Of a stretch of 64,000 nucleotides of DNA, positions 19,501-29,367 are shown in pieces. The stretch lies in contig OZ037901.1 of NCBI GenBank assembly GCA_964035575.1, positions 1,116,001 through 1,180,000 on the forward strand, given 5' to 3'. The DNA comes from Rhynchopus sp. YZ270_cl-10 (taxonomy: Eukaryota; Euglenozoa; Diplonemea; Diplonemida; Diplonemidae). Numbering within the stretch: the first letter of the stretch is position 1; each line of letters starts with the position of its first letter. The translations under genes and the position numbers were made by a program. Below the pieces are notes generated by a model. That model saw nothing but the letters and a program-made list of their open reading frames with translations, made no database searches and had not been told where the DNA came from.

Positions 19501-20191
19501 CGAACACCAGCAAATGGGTGCCATCATATTGAGCAACCGTCCCTGCAACGGAGAGGGCAGCGGCGTTTCCAACTCGGCGGTGTTCCATGATCAAGTCACC
19601 AAATGCAACAGAACACTCTGCGTACAACACAAAAACCGAGCCTCATGTGTGCAATCTTGTTCGACCAGACTTTTTTTCAGAGTCGTCAACACAATAAAGT
19701 GTAAGCTCTGCTGACCACCTTTTGGAGCAGCGAGGGTGTTGCTTTTTGCTTTACCTGCGGGAGAACGGATATGCCTAAATAATGTGCACACGTGGGTAGC
19801 ATGCCAACTAAACAAAAGACGAACGGGGTTTTTATTGGTTTTATGCGTCTGGCCGGAAACGACTGAACACCTTCTGCACAGGCGCTTTCTGACCAACAAA
19901 CTGCAAAAGCTCAAAGCGTAGCCATAAGCAACTGTTCACGCCTACTCCATCCTCAATTCAAGCAGCCTCCGTTTTATTAGCGCTCCTGCATTTATAGGCT
20001 AGCGGGAGTTGGTTACTCCCTCCCGTTCGACCTCTTTTTAACTTTCCCTTTTCCGGAAGGAGTCCACCGTTATACTCTTCCCGGGAAAAAAGAAAGGGGT
20101 AAAGTTTCAGTGCCCGCCCTTACCCTCACCCTACACACGCCTTCCAGAACAGAACCGTACACACTTTCTTTTTCCTTCACCTCGAAACATT
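19501..20191. repeat. Blocks B and B': flanks of the LRR gene without the gene
   Basis: Bases 19501-19586 match the sequence just upstream of the LRR gene (22705-22791). From about 19587 the sequence continues with what lies immediately downstream of that gene (from 24772, ATGATCAAGTCACCAAATGC). The roughly 1.98 kb containing the LRR gene is absent at a junction with a CC microhomology. Block B' (19786-20075) follows and matches 22414-22702. The piece just before the GIY-YIG gene (about 20090-20191) recurs before its paralogue at 26070-26180. Confidence 0.88.
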
Positions 20192-21211
20192 ATGTCGGGC
20201 AGACCCCAGGTTGAGTGGAAGTTCCGTCTCATCCCAATGAGAACTACCACCATCGGTGGGTGTCTGTCGACCCCGGATGTGTGGGACATGAAAAACAAAT
20301 CAAACCCCGCGCTTGTTAAAGTAAAGAAGTTTCTCGACCGCAAGTACAGCATATACTCAGAGCAGCAGAGACTAGCTGCCTTTCAGGGGACATGTGGGCA
20401 AGGGATTGATGGTTGCATAGAAGAATGCGAAGAACGTGCTGAATCATGCGGAAAAAACGCTGAGTGCTTTTATCCCGACTCTGAGAGTGACCGGTCGTAC
20501 GGACAACAAGAAGAAGACGCTGCACACGAGAACAGTCACTACGAGTACGAAAGAGAAGAGCATATGGAAAACGCGGAAGACATGAGGGGGGTGAGGAACC
20601 GTCTGCAAAATGTGGACGTAAACTCTGACTGTAACTCTGACGAATTGCGCGATGCACATTCACAGCTCAAATCCATACAGGACGACGTCCCGCCCACGGA
20701 AACGTTTGCGGAAATCCGCCAAGCATTCTCTGATCTTGATGCTCCTGTTATCGATGATTCCGAAGATGAGATCGACAAAACCAGATGTGCTGATAATGTT
20801 GCATACTTCGAGAAACTGTGTTCTTGCGAAAGGGATGCGATCAAACAGGCGCACAAGATCTGTACCAGGATTCCGTGCATCTATATTATGCAAATAGATG
20901 ATAAGCCGATCTACATTGGCATGTCCCACAACCTCCGGAAGCGATTTAAAACTCATGAGAAGCTGCTTCTAGTTGCCACCGACATAGCCAAGCGGGACAA
21001 AGCAAAGGTAGGTGTGTTTGCAGTTGATGTTAAAGAAACACCGGACGGCGAGTGGAAGACGCTTGAATCTATCTACAACAATTCGCCAGACAGGAAAATT
21101 ATCGAATCCGTAGAATGGAATCTGATCCGCCACTTCCGACCAGAGTTGAACGATACTGGAAACAACCCCGATTCTACTACGAAGCTGCACGGGCAAAGGG
21201 ACAAAGAGTGA
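20192..21211 (+). CDS. GIY-YIG domain protein, paralogue 1
   Basis: 339 residues, no intron seen. The C-terminal third is a GIY-YIG nuclease-type domain: CIYIMQIDDKPIYIG (about 229-243), NLRKRF with the expected Arg, a His soon after, and ESVEWNLIRHFRPELN near 305-320, which supplies the catalytic-type Glu and the Asn. All key positions look kept. The N-terminus (VEWKFRLIPMRTTTIGGCLSTPDVW) is shared with the paralogue at 26181 but not recognised. The middle is acidic and Glu/Arg-rich and probably helical. GIY-YIG proteins cut or repair DNA, and many eukaryotic examples come from mobile or viral sources. Its substrate here is unknown. The 5' flank is part of a duplicated segment, and the start codon is supported by the paralogue, where the same N-terminus begins after the same C/T-rich leader. 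Confidence 0.8.
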   Translation: MSGRPQVEWKFRLIPMRTTTIGGCLSTPDVWDMKNKSNPALVKVKKFLDRKYSIYSEQQRLAAFQGTCGQGIDGCIEECEERAESCGKNAECFYPDSESDRSYGQQEEDAAHENSHYEYEREEHMENAEDMRGVRNRLQNVDVNSDCNSDELRDAHSQLKSIQDDVPPTETFAEIRQAFSDLDAPVIDDSEDEIDKTRCADNVAYFEKLCSCERDAIKQAHKICTRIPCIYIMQIDDKPIYIGMSHNLRKRFKTHEKLLLVATDIAKRDKAKVGVFAVDVKETPDGEWKTLESIYNNSPDRKIIESVEWNLIRHFRPELNDTGNNPDSTTKLHGQRDKE

Positions 21212-22215
21212 TCGACCATTCACCAACAAATGAATTTAGCGTATCAGCCCCAGCCGTGGGTAGCGACGCCAGGGGGTTGAGTAGGAGCCTGTGTACTACT
21301 CCGAGCTGGAACCGCAGTTTTAGGACGTTTGAGCACTCACCTCTCCATATTGCACGGGCAACAATATGACAAACGGGTGCAGGGTGGTTCCGTGCATATC
21401 ATAAAACCTGGCATCTTGTGTGTCCCAAAAACCAAAAGCGTTGTGTGTGAATTTTTGAAGGAAGGACAAATAAAAACCAAAAAAAAAGTACAGATCCTGC
21501 ACTAGCAGGTGATTGTCGACACAACAACAAAAAAACTATTTTTTGCCCAAAATCGGGCTGGGGAGGTCATAATGGATGCCAAAAAACGCAAATAAAATAA
21601 GTGATATGTACGTACGCCGGCAAGAAACAACAAGAAACAAAAAAAGTACAGCCGCCCTTAGTCATTATTACGGGGTAATTGTTTTCGTTTCACAATTCTC
21701 CACTGATTGTGCGGGACCTTTTTTTTCCCCCGCAAAAAAAAAAAAAAGAGGGTGGCCGATATAGCAAACAGATCCCGCTCCTGATCCGAGCAAACCCCAA
21801 ATCCTAAGACCTCAACGACCATTGTAACATAACGCGACACCTTTAGCTCCGTCCTGCTTCTGTGAGGCACCTCCGAGAGCACTGCTCGCGTTTGCAGCGG
21901 GCCTCTTGAGCAGACACGGAGCGAGAGTCGCAACAGCTTTTGGATACATGAGCCTGCGCTAACCACACAGCGGTATTTTTGCCTCAGTAGGAGGTTCTCA
22001 CCGCATACCTGGCGACCCTAGCAGCCCCTTTTTCTTTTCTTTTACCTTTTCTCACCCTATTATACCCTCTATTCAGTAGGACAGAATAGAAGGTATAATA
22101 GAAGTAAGATTGTGAAATAGCCTTTTCTTTTATTTTTGCGGAAGGCACGCGAGGTCCGGTGTTATTCGCATGGGGCCGCGAGCTGGAGCCAGGGTGGCTG
22201 CATCCCTATTCGGAA
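21212..22215. other. Non-genic spacer
   Basis: No gene. A GCAGGTGATTGTCGACA motif occurs near 21508 (relatives near 4040 and 51525). GGGGTAATTGTTTTCGTTTC at 21672 repeats 18153. An imperfect palindromic TATTATACCTTCTATTCAG-like stretch lies at about 22060-22105. Confidence 0.5.
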
Positions 22216-22917
22216 CGGTGCTCCATCCTAATTTTTAAAGCGTTTGTGGGAGGGTGACGAGATTTATCTAGCTCCCCTCCAGAAAAACACAACGCCAATT
22301 TTTTGCTCTGGGGGATAGATACCCTGGAGGGTGATCGTTCGATACAAAAAAAAGGGGGGAAAAAAAAATGTCTGTCGCAAAACCAACAGCCCCCACCTAA
22401 CTTCTCATTGGGTTTGTGCACACGTGGGTAGCGTACCAACTAAACAAAAGACGAACGGGGTTTTTATTGTTTTTATGCGTCTGACCTGAAACGACTGAAC
22501 GCCTTCTGCACAGGCGCTTTCTGACCAACAAACTGCAAAAGCTCAAAGCGTAGCCATAAGCAACTGTTCACGCCTAGTCCATCCTCAATTCAAGCAGCCT
22601 CCGCTCCATTGGCGCTCCTGCAATTTATAGGCTAGGGGGTGTTGGTTACCCCCTCCCGTTCGACCTCTTTTTAACTTTCCCTTTTCCGGAAGGAGTCCAC
22701 CAATGAACACCAGCAAATGGGTGCCATCTTATCGAGCAACCGTCCCTGCAACGAAGGGGCCAGGGGCGTTTCCAGCCCGGGGCGGTGTTCCCGCACAGTG
22801 CTGGTAGTCGTACGTTGTACTTCAATACTTCAGCTGTTCTCTTCCTGCTTACCCCTCCTGCCATTGCCACGACACCACAACACAGAGACCCTTCCCTCCC
22901 TCCCCGAAGGACACATC
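22216..22917. repeat. Duplication blocks A (shortened), B' and 5' part of B
   Basis: Order: block A 22216-22413, joined directly to block B' (22414-22702, matching 19786-20075), then the 5' half of block B (22705-22791, matching 19501-19586). The junction inside CTCATTGGGTTT skips about 600 bp present in copy 1. Upstream frames open to the LRR gene through block B also exist in the ghost copy, so they are not taken as coding. Confidence 0.82.
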
Positions 22918-24777
22918 ATGGGTTGTGACACAGAGCCCACCGCACCACAGATGCCTTTGTGTGAGAGCTGTTCGGCACCTGCACAGCTGCAGTGTGGACA
23001 CTGCAAAGATCTTTTCTTCTGCGACAAGCCTGCCTGCTTCGAAGCTCTGCACCCAAGGGCACGTGACCGTGAGATGCACCTTGCTTCTGTCACTGCGTAC
23101 GGGGCATCGTCGAACTGTGCACTGCACCCGGAGTTCAAGCTGCACCTTGTCTGTGAAGACCCTGCGTGTGGAGACGCAATGATCTGTGTCCGCTGTGACA
23201 AGCGTGAACATGCGGGACACAACACAACCGACATTGCTGAGTACGTTGCACGCCAGCGCTGCGTCCTGCGCTCGCACGTGGCAGACCTGACGAAGCAGCG
23301 GGCTGCCGCAGAGGAGCAGTGCCGTGTGCTTGAGGCACTCCCACCTCGAGAGGCCAGGTACAAAGACCTTCTCCTGCAGACACACGTCGGACACCTGTTG
23401 ATGGGTGAGGATGTGTCGCGCAGCAACGTCGTGTGTGAGGAGGCGTTGGCACGGAGCTTCCTCACACAGGCACTGAGTGCTGCAGGGGAGGTGTGTGCGC
23501 TGAAGACGTTTATTGCGAAGGCAGAACACATGATGGACGAGTGCGAGCAGGTGTGCCTGCTTGGGGACGACCAGGCGCTGCGTGCGGCAACAGAGTCGCA
23601 GGCCGTTGTGCGGAACATCAACAGCATGGCAGCGTGCAGAGACCGCCACCGCCTTGTGGGTGCTGCATACCCACACGCAGAGTTTTCCCTGACGCTGCCT
23701 GTGTCGGACGTGCACGACGCTCTTGCCCAGGGATGGGAACTTATTGTGCCTGTGCTTGTGGAGGGCGTGGATGGAGTGGAACACTTGATTGAGGTGAGTG
23801 TGGATGACATGGTGTGTGACTTGCGTCGGAAGGTGGCATCTGCAACAAAGTTGCCTGGGAACAGCTTTGGGATGTGTTTCGGGGTGGAGGTGGTGGGAGA
23901 AGGAGAGGACGTGACACAGCTGAGTGCTGACAGGATTGTACAGAAGCAGACGAAGGAGCAGGTGGCCATTGCAGCACTTGATGCATTGGGTGAGAGAAAC
24001 CTGACAGCAGCGAGGTTGGCGGAAGTGACGGATGCGGAGGTGGCTTGTTTGCTTCTTCAGGCGGGTGTTGCGACCGCGATTCCAAACAAGTTCTTCTCAC
24101 GTGCGGCTTTTGTACGTCTTGATCTCAGCGCTGTGTCTGGCATCACATCGATTGGGGAAGGATTTCTTAGGGATTGCACCAGTTTGGAAGTGCTTGATAT
24201 CTCTGGTTGGACCAGTGTCACTTCTATTGGGATAGGCTTCCTTCGGGGTTGCACTTCTTTGAAGGAAGTAGATCTCACTGCCTTGAGCAGGGTCACCGTG
24301 ATTCAGGACGAGTTCCTTGTCTCATGTCATTCGCTGACACAACTTGATCTCTCTCCCTTTCGTGGTGTCACTTCAGTTGGGAGTAACTTCCTTTCTTCTT
24401 GCATTTCTTTGAGAGAACTTGATCTCTCTCCCTTGAACAATGTGACAGTGATTGCAATTGGCTTCCTTTACAAATGCACTTCACTGACAAAACTTGATCT
24501 CTCCCCGTTCAGGAGAGTCACCATCATTGAACACAACTTTCTTGAAGGTTGCATATCACTGGCACAACTTGATCTCTCTGGTTTGAGCAGCGTCACCACG
24601 ATTGAAAATTCTTTTCTTTTCGGGTGCTTTGTTTTGGTAACACTGGATGTCACATCCTTGAGCAGTGTGTCGAAGGTAGGTGACCTGTTCATGTACTCCT
24701 GCAGTGCAATGCACACATTCTACGGCAAGGATAAATGCAGCAGTGCTGTGTTAAAAGCTATCAATGGCTTGCCATGA
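22918..24777 (+). CDS. B-box / ubiquitin-like / BspA-type leucine-rich repeat protein
   Basis: 619 residues from the ATG at 22918. Two B-box-like zinc modules come first: CESCSAPAQLQCGHCKDLFFC (about 15-35) with a following His pair, and CALHPEFKLHLVCEDPACG, then CVRCDKREHAGH (68-102). A helical, probably coiled-coil stretch (105-215) follows, as in RBCC/TRIM proteins but without a RING. Residues 270-350 look ubiquitin-like (HLIEVSVDDMVCDLRRKVAS). The C-terminal 220 residues are about eight BspA-like LRRs of 23-24 residues with the pattern L-x-x-L-D-L-S-x-(L/F)-x-x-V-T-x-I-x-x-x-F-L-x-x-C-x-S. Such repeats are common in protist surface or scaffold proteins. No signal peptide is seen, so it is probably cytosolic. 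The upstream ATGs are dismissed because that stretch is duplicated noncoding flank. A copy of both flanks without the gene lies at 19501-19760. Confidence 0.85.
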   Translation: MGCDTEPTAPQMPLCESCSAPAQLQCGHCKDLFFCDKPACFEALHPRARDREMHLASVTAYGASSNCALHPEFKLHLVCEDPACGDAMICVRCDKREHAGHNTTDIAEYVARQRCVLRSHVADLTKQRAAAEEQCRVLEALPPREARYKDLLLQTHVGHLLMGEDVSRSNVVCEEALARSFLTQALSAAGEVCALKTFIAKAEHMMDECEQVCLLGDDQALRAATESQAVVRNINSMAACRDRHRLVGAAYPHAEFSLTLPVSDVHDALAQGWELIVPVLVEGVDGVEHLIEVSVDDMVCDLRRKVASATKLPGNSFGMCFGVEVVGEGEDVTQLSADRIVQKQTKEQVAIAALDALGERNLTAARLAEVTDAEVACLLLQAGVATAIPNKFFSRAAFVRLDLSAVSGITSIGEGFLRDCTSLEVLDISGWTSVTSIGIGFLRGCTSLKEVDLTALSRVTVIQDEFLVSCHSLTQLDLSPFRGVTSVGSNFLSSCISLRELDLSPLNNVTVIAIGFLYKCTSLTKLDLSPFRRVTIIEHNFLEGCISLAQLDLSGLSSVTTIENSFLFGCFVLVTLDVTSLSSVSKVGDLFMYSCSAMHTFYGKDKCSSAVLKAINGLP

Positions 24778-25083
24778 TCAAGTCACCAAATGCAACAGAC
24801 CACTGCGTACAACACAAACCGAACCTCATGTGTGCAATCTTGTTCGACCGGAATTTTAAAAGAGTCGTCAGTCAACACAATAAAGTGTAAGCTCTGCTGA
24901 CCACCTTTTGGAGCAGCGAGGGTGTTGCTTTTTGCTTTACATGCGGGAGAACAGATAAAAGGCGCTTTCTGATCAACAAAACTGCAAAAAAATTTTGCTC
25001 AAAGTGTAATCATAAGCAACTATTCCCACCCACTCCCATCTTTAAGTCAGGCAGCCTCCACTCCATTGGCGCTCCTGCATTGA
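24778..25083. repeat. Duplication block: 3' half of B plus shortened B'
   Basis: 24772-24950 matches 19588-19760 (ATGATCAAGTCACCAAATGC, AATAAAGTGTAAGCTCTGCT). From 24961 to 25083 a trimmed version of block B' follows (GGCGCTTTCTGA...CTCCATTGGCGCTCCTGCA). Confidence 0.82.
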
Positions 25084-25358
25084 TTGTTTACAGCCAGAGG
25101 CCGATATCCACCCGGCATACTTTACCTTCAATACAAGCAAATGGGATGACGACATCATCCCTGAACAAGCGTCTTTGTGACGAAGAGACCGCTCATCTTC
25201 AAAACCCTGCGTTGTACCAGCGCGATAACGATAGTGAAATATGTGTGTGCACCACCGCGCATCCATCTTACATTTTTTCTTTTTTGTTTTTTTTTGTTGT
25301 GATCAAAGGTCCAAGCGATACAAATAAGACACCTCCTTTTACGTCCCCTTATCCTTTT

Positions 25359-26003
25359 AGCTGCTCCTACCTACCGATCCTACACCCCCTTCAGACTACA
25401 CAACCCGCAAAAATTAAAATATGGGAAGATAACACAACAGCGGAGGCAGCCAATACAACCACTAAAATGTCAGCCGACCAGAGCACTGCCGCTGCTTCCA
25501 GCACTACCACCACCACTGACATCCCACCCAAAGTGACTGCCGACCACACCACCACTGAGACCACCACCACTCATGCAGACACTGCCACGACCACCACCGT
25601 ACCATCCAAGAAGACAACTACCACTGTCACAACCAAAGCTGACGGTACTGCCACAGAACCCTCAGGCACGAAGCCCCGTCTCGGCGGCAAGACATGGGGT
25701 AAGTCGTACGTCCCCCTCGGCATGAAGCAGGCCACCGCCACAGACGCATGCGACACAGACGTGGATGACGCGACGCCTGGTGCCTCTGTTGCAACGTGGT
25801 GTGCGCTGGAACGGTACCTCGACCAGCAGTGGGTGCGGCCACGTGGCGTCGCCTCTCTGCTGTGTGTTGGGCACAACGCGGTTGCGGTGTCGTTGCTGCC
25901 GACCCCGATGGGGGTGGTGGTGTGCCAGCACATTACCGCGTCGCTCTCCCTGCAGGCGGTGTGCACAGCACGGCACTTCGATGGTCGTGCCGTAGACTAG
26001 CCA
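25359..26003 (+). pseudogene. Shortened copy of the divergent cullin gene (5' part only)
   Basis: Nearly identical to 29263-30127 of the intact gene, including its leader and ATG (here 25467). Two internal pieces are missing: about 195 bp, and 30 bp between two TACC repeats. Both losses keep the frame. The frame ends at a TAG (25998-26000), where one C of the intact sequence is absent, after about 177 residues. Similarity ends at about 26003 and the upstream flank of the GIY-YIG paralogue begins. A 177-residue product (Ser/Thr-rich N-terminus plus part of the cullin N-domain) is possible but is more likely nonfunctional. High identity suggests a recent duplication. Confidence 0.85.
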
Positions 26004-26180
26004 GTTTCCCGTTCGACCTCTTTTTTTAACTTGCCCTTTGCCAGGAGTAGTACACAATGTCTACCCGCAAAAAAGAAAGGGGGAATTTTCAGTGATCACC
26101 CTCACCCTCACCCTCACCCTATACACGCCTTCCAAAACAGAACCTCACGCACACTTTCTTTTTCCTTCACCTCAAAACAT

Positions 26181-27209
26181 ATGTCGGACTGGCTCGGGGG
26201 TGAGTGGAAGTTCCGTCTCATCCCAATGAGAACTACCTCCATCGGTGGGTGTCTGTCGACCCCGCAAGTGTGGAACATAGACAAGCAATCAAACAGAGTG
26301 TTTGCAAAAGTACAGAATATTCTCGACCGCAAGTACCAAGAGCAGCAGAGGCTAGCTTCCTTTCATGAGGAACGTCTGCAAGATGTGCGAGATGCCAGAG
26401 AATTCTGTGAAGAACGTGCTGCATCATACGAAATTCAGGCTGACCTAGCTGATGAGTGCGAAGAAGACATTCTAGGCGGAGACAGCTACAAGTGTTGCTA
26501 TGAGCGGACAGGAGAAAGGTACATGGGGAAAGCGGAAGAACTGGGGGTGCTGGAGGAACGTCTGCAAAATGTAGACTGTGATTCTAACTTTTTGCGCGAT
26601 ACACATTTCCAGCTCAGTTCCATACGTGAGGAAGTCCCGGAAATGTTTGCGGAAATCCGCAAAGCATTCTCTGATCTTGGTGATCCTGTTAACGATGATT
26701 CCGAAGGTGAGATCGACAATACCGGACATGGTGATGACGTTGCGTACTTCAAGGATCTGTGTTCTTGCAAAGAGTATGGGATCGGATGGGCGCGCAAGAT
26801 CTGTACCAGGATTCCGTGCCTCTATATTATGCAAATAGATGATGTGCCGATCTACATTGGCATATCCCGCAACCTCCGGAAGCGATTCAAAAATCATGAG
26901 ACGTTGCTTCGAGTTGCCACCGACGAAGACAGGCGGGACGTAACAAAGGTAACTGTGTATGCAGTTGATGTTCAAGAAACACCGGACGGCCAGTGGAAGA
27001 CGCTTGAATCTATCCACAAATATTCGCCAAAAATTGTCGAAACCGTAGAACGGATTATGATCCGCCACTTCCGGGGACCACAGTTGTTGAACAAGGTGGG
27101 AAACTGTCACTATTCTAATCCTAAGACGCTGCCCGGGGCCATGGGACAAAGAAAGACCACCTTTTACAAACGATTTGCATCTGAATGTATCGTATCAGCC
27201 CCCCTGTGA
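26181..27209 (+). CDS. GIY-YIG domain protein, paralogue 2
   Basis: 342 residues from the ATG at 26181. An upstream extension in the same frame is rejected because the paralogue starts at the same place. It resembles the 20192 gene along its length: EWKFRLIPMRTT(S/T)IGGCLSTP at the N-terminus, an acidic helical middle that differs more, and the GIY-YIG module CLYIMQIDDVPIYIGISRNL with RKRFKNH (about 213-240), then ETVERIMIRHFRG near 287 and a later LLNKVGN. Catalytic-type Arg, His, Glu and Asn are present. The C-terminus is longer and unrelated after the Asn. The leader contains four CACCCT repeats. Two intact diverged copies imply selection rather than a recent duplicate alone. Function and location are unknown, and nuclear or organellar DNA cleavage is only a family-level guess. 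Confidence 0.8.
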   Translation: MSDWLGGEWKFRLIPMRTTSIGGCLSTPQVWNIDKQSNRVFAKVQNILDRKYQEQQRLASFHEERLQDVRDAREFCEERAASYEIQADLADECEEDILGGDSYKCCYERTGERYMGKAEELGVLEERLQNVDCDSNFLRDTHFQLSSIREEVPEMFAEIRKAFSDLGDPVNDDSEGEIDNTGHGDDVAYFKDLCSCKEYGIGWARKICTRIPCLYIMQIDDVPIYIGISRNLRKRFKNHETLLRVATDEDRRDVTKVTVYAVDVQETPDGQWKTLESIHKYSPKIVETVERIMIRHFRGPQLLNKVGNCHYSNPKTLPGAMGQRKTTFYKRFASECIVSAPL

Positions 27210-28134
27210 AAGATGAGTGAAAAAGGGGTGTGACTGTTAAAAATGGTGTCTAATTTTGATGTGTCTACTTTTGGCTACCGACTTCTCTTTTTTAGCACGA
27301 GAGACTTAAGATCATCTTATAAACTTTTCTTTTTTTGCAGGGATGATATCTTAAAGATTCTTTGTTGTGATTTGAAAATAGTGTCCTTATGATATACTTT
27401 AACGGTATTTTTTGTTTGTCGTGGTTCTTCAGGCCTTTTGCTAACAAGTCTTGAATGAAAATTTTTTGTTGACCTTTTTTTTTGGAGGGGAGCAACTGCT
27501 TGCGAACTGGGTGATTCGAGGAGCAAGCTTGATGTCGGGTGCCGAGCGCCGATGGAGGGCGGAGTTAGAGGGTGGGCGTGTTTTCCAATGACTATGAAAT
27601 GCAAGTGTTTTCTAGCATTTGACGGACGGAGCTCGCAGAACCCAACGAGGAATGAGAAAAAGGATGTGGGAAAATATAAAAGTAGCGTACCGTGCGCCTG
27701 CGGCGCAAGCTTGACATGGTACTGGTTGCTGACCCCAAAAGAGTGCATGATATCAAAAAATTTCCGCCTGCGGCGGGCAGCCCTTGACCCATTTTACCCT
27801 TTTCTTGTTTCGTATATTATCCTCTATGCTTTCACTGGCTCCTTTACCTTACACTCATTTTGACCAAAACCAAGAACTTGCCCATTTCGTCACATTGACC
27901 CCACCACAGCGTGGGCGGATTCCAAAAACCCCCACAAACTAGCTTCCCCAGGGTTTTGGACCAAAAAACATCACACCCCCCCTAAGCTCAAAAAAACTGA
28001 TCCCTAAAAAAACCTCTGGAATCCTATGTACCGTTTTAGGCCGCTGTAATTGTGCTGTAATTGTGGTGTAATTGTGGCGTAATTGTGCTCAGTTCTGGCC
28101 AGTTGTGCTCAGTTGTGCGTAAGTGGGTGTAAAT
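27210..28134. other. Spacer with nested dispersed repeats
   Basis: No gene. 27238-27411 matches 17943-18070 except that a 43-bp GGCTTAGGTTCATCTTATAA-family unit (27294-27336) sits inside it. GTAATTGTGGTGTAATTGTG repeats precede the minisatellite. Confidence 0.65.
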
Positions 28135-28354
28135 GTGCGTAAGTGTGCGTAAGTGTGCGTAAGTGTGCGTAAGTGTGCGTAAGTGTGCGTAAGTGTGCGT
28201 AAGTGTGCGTAAGTGTGCGTAAGTGTGCGTAAGTGTGCGTAAGTGTGCGTAAGTGTGCGTAAGTGTGCGTAAGTGTGCGTAAGTGTGCGTAAGTGTGCGT
28301 AAGTGTGCGTAAGTGTGCGTAAGTGTGCGTAAGTGTGCGTAAGTGTGCGTAAGT
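28135..28354. repeat. 10-bp minisatellite (AAGTGTGCGT)n, about 22 copies
   Basis: Twenty-one perfect tandem copies at 28141-28350, with decaying copies on both sides (GTAAGTGGGTGT, GTAAGTGCGTAA). The edges suggest growth from a related GT-rich sequence. Open frames through it are an artefact of the repeat. Confidence 0.98.
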
Positions 28355-28916
28355 GCGTAAGTGTTGGTACTTGTGGAGTATTTGTGGGTACGTGTGTGTA
28401 AGTGTGCAAAAACGGATATTTTTTGTTTTCTGCATGTTTCTCCTGCTCTTTCACGCCAACAAGACTTCGATAACATTTCGCTTAAAATTGCACATTTTTT
28501 GGCGTGGCTGCATAACCGAATCCCCGTGTTTCTACACAGTTGTCATGGGGGCATTCACGTGTTGGAAATTTGTTTTCGTTGGTCAAGCTTTTAAACGCCG
28601 GCATTTGCATTTCCGGAATCCGTCCGGCCAGTGGTGGGGTCAATTTGCCGAAATGGACATATTCTCGTTTTTGGTCAATTTCCGCACAGTACACAGTACA
28701 CAGTACACAGTACAGTACAGGTCACTTACATGTGGTGGCATGCTTCCCTGTAGGGTGGTGTACCATTTTTTCCCCCAGCGTAATTTAGGTGTAATTGTGG
28801 TTAGTTGTGGTTGGTTGTGTGTAGTTGTGCTGAAATTGTACTGAAATTGTGCCTAATATAGGCACAGCTCAGGTGAGTATGGTGCCAGTTGTGCCCAGTT
28901 ATGTCATGGGTAAAAC
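28355..28916. other. Non-genic spacer with short ACACAGT array
   Basis: No gene. A five-copy 7-bp array (28684-28720) ends CACAGTACAGTACAG, exactly like the larger array at 32243-32333. GTGTAATTGTGG-like repeats lie near 28790. Confidence 0.6.
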
Positions 28917-29262
28917 GGTACATCCTAATTTAAAAAATAAAAAACGGAGGGTGACGAGATTTATAGCTCCCCTCAGGTGTGTCTGCATCGCACAACGCCA
29001 GTTTTTTTTGCTCGGGGGGATGTTTACCCTGGAGGGTGATTGTTCGATACAAAGAAAAAGATGTCTGTGCAAAACCAACAGCCCCCACCTAACTTCTCAT
29101 TGGGTTTTTTGTTTTGTCGGTATTCCCTTGTAGTATTTGCATTTGATTTTTTGTGCCAAATAATAATGGGTATCCACACCCCCCAAAGCTTCGAGAGAAC
29201 GGTGTTTTGGGTGTGTGTTTCACTGTTGGATGCACACTTGTTTGACATTCTTCCTTCCTGTC
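28917..29262. repeat. Segmental duplication block A, copy 3
   Basis: Matches 19020-19336 and 22216-22413 (CATCCTAATTT, GGAGGGTGACGAGATTTAT, GGGGATGTTTACCCTGGAGG, CACCTAACTTCTCATT). It joins the cullin leader at about 29263, where the shortened copy at 25359 also begins. Confidence 0.85.
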
Positions 29263-29367
29263 AGCTGCTCCTACCTACCGATCCTACACCCCCTTCAGAC
29301 TACACAATCCGCAAAAATTAAATGGGAAGATAACACAACAGCGGAGGCAGCCAATACAACCACTAAA

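Noticed and set aside
22830-23969. Minus-strand frame of 379 codons opposite the LRR gene
   Set aside because: Composition (Ser/Cys/His) is that of an antisense shadow, and the + strand B-box and LRR motifs are clear.
28135-28354. CRISPR-like array
   Set aside because: Units are contiguous 10-mers with no unique spacers, so it is a minisatellite in a eukaryotic context.
28036-28476. Minus-strand frames rich in THTYAHLRTL
   Set aside because: They translate the AAGTGTGCGT minisatellite and its edges. No start context or domain.
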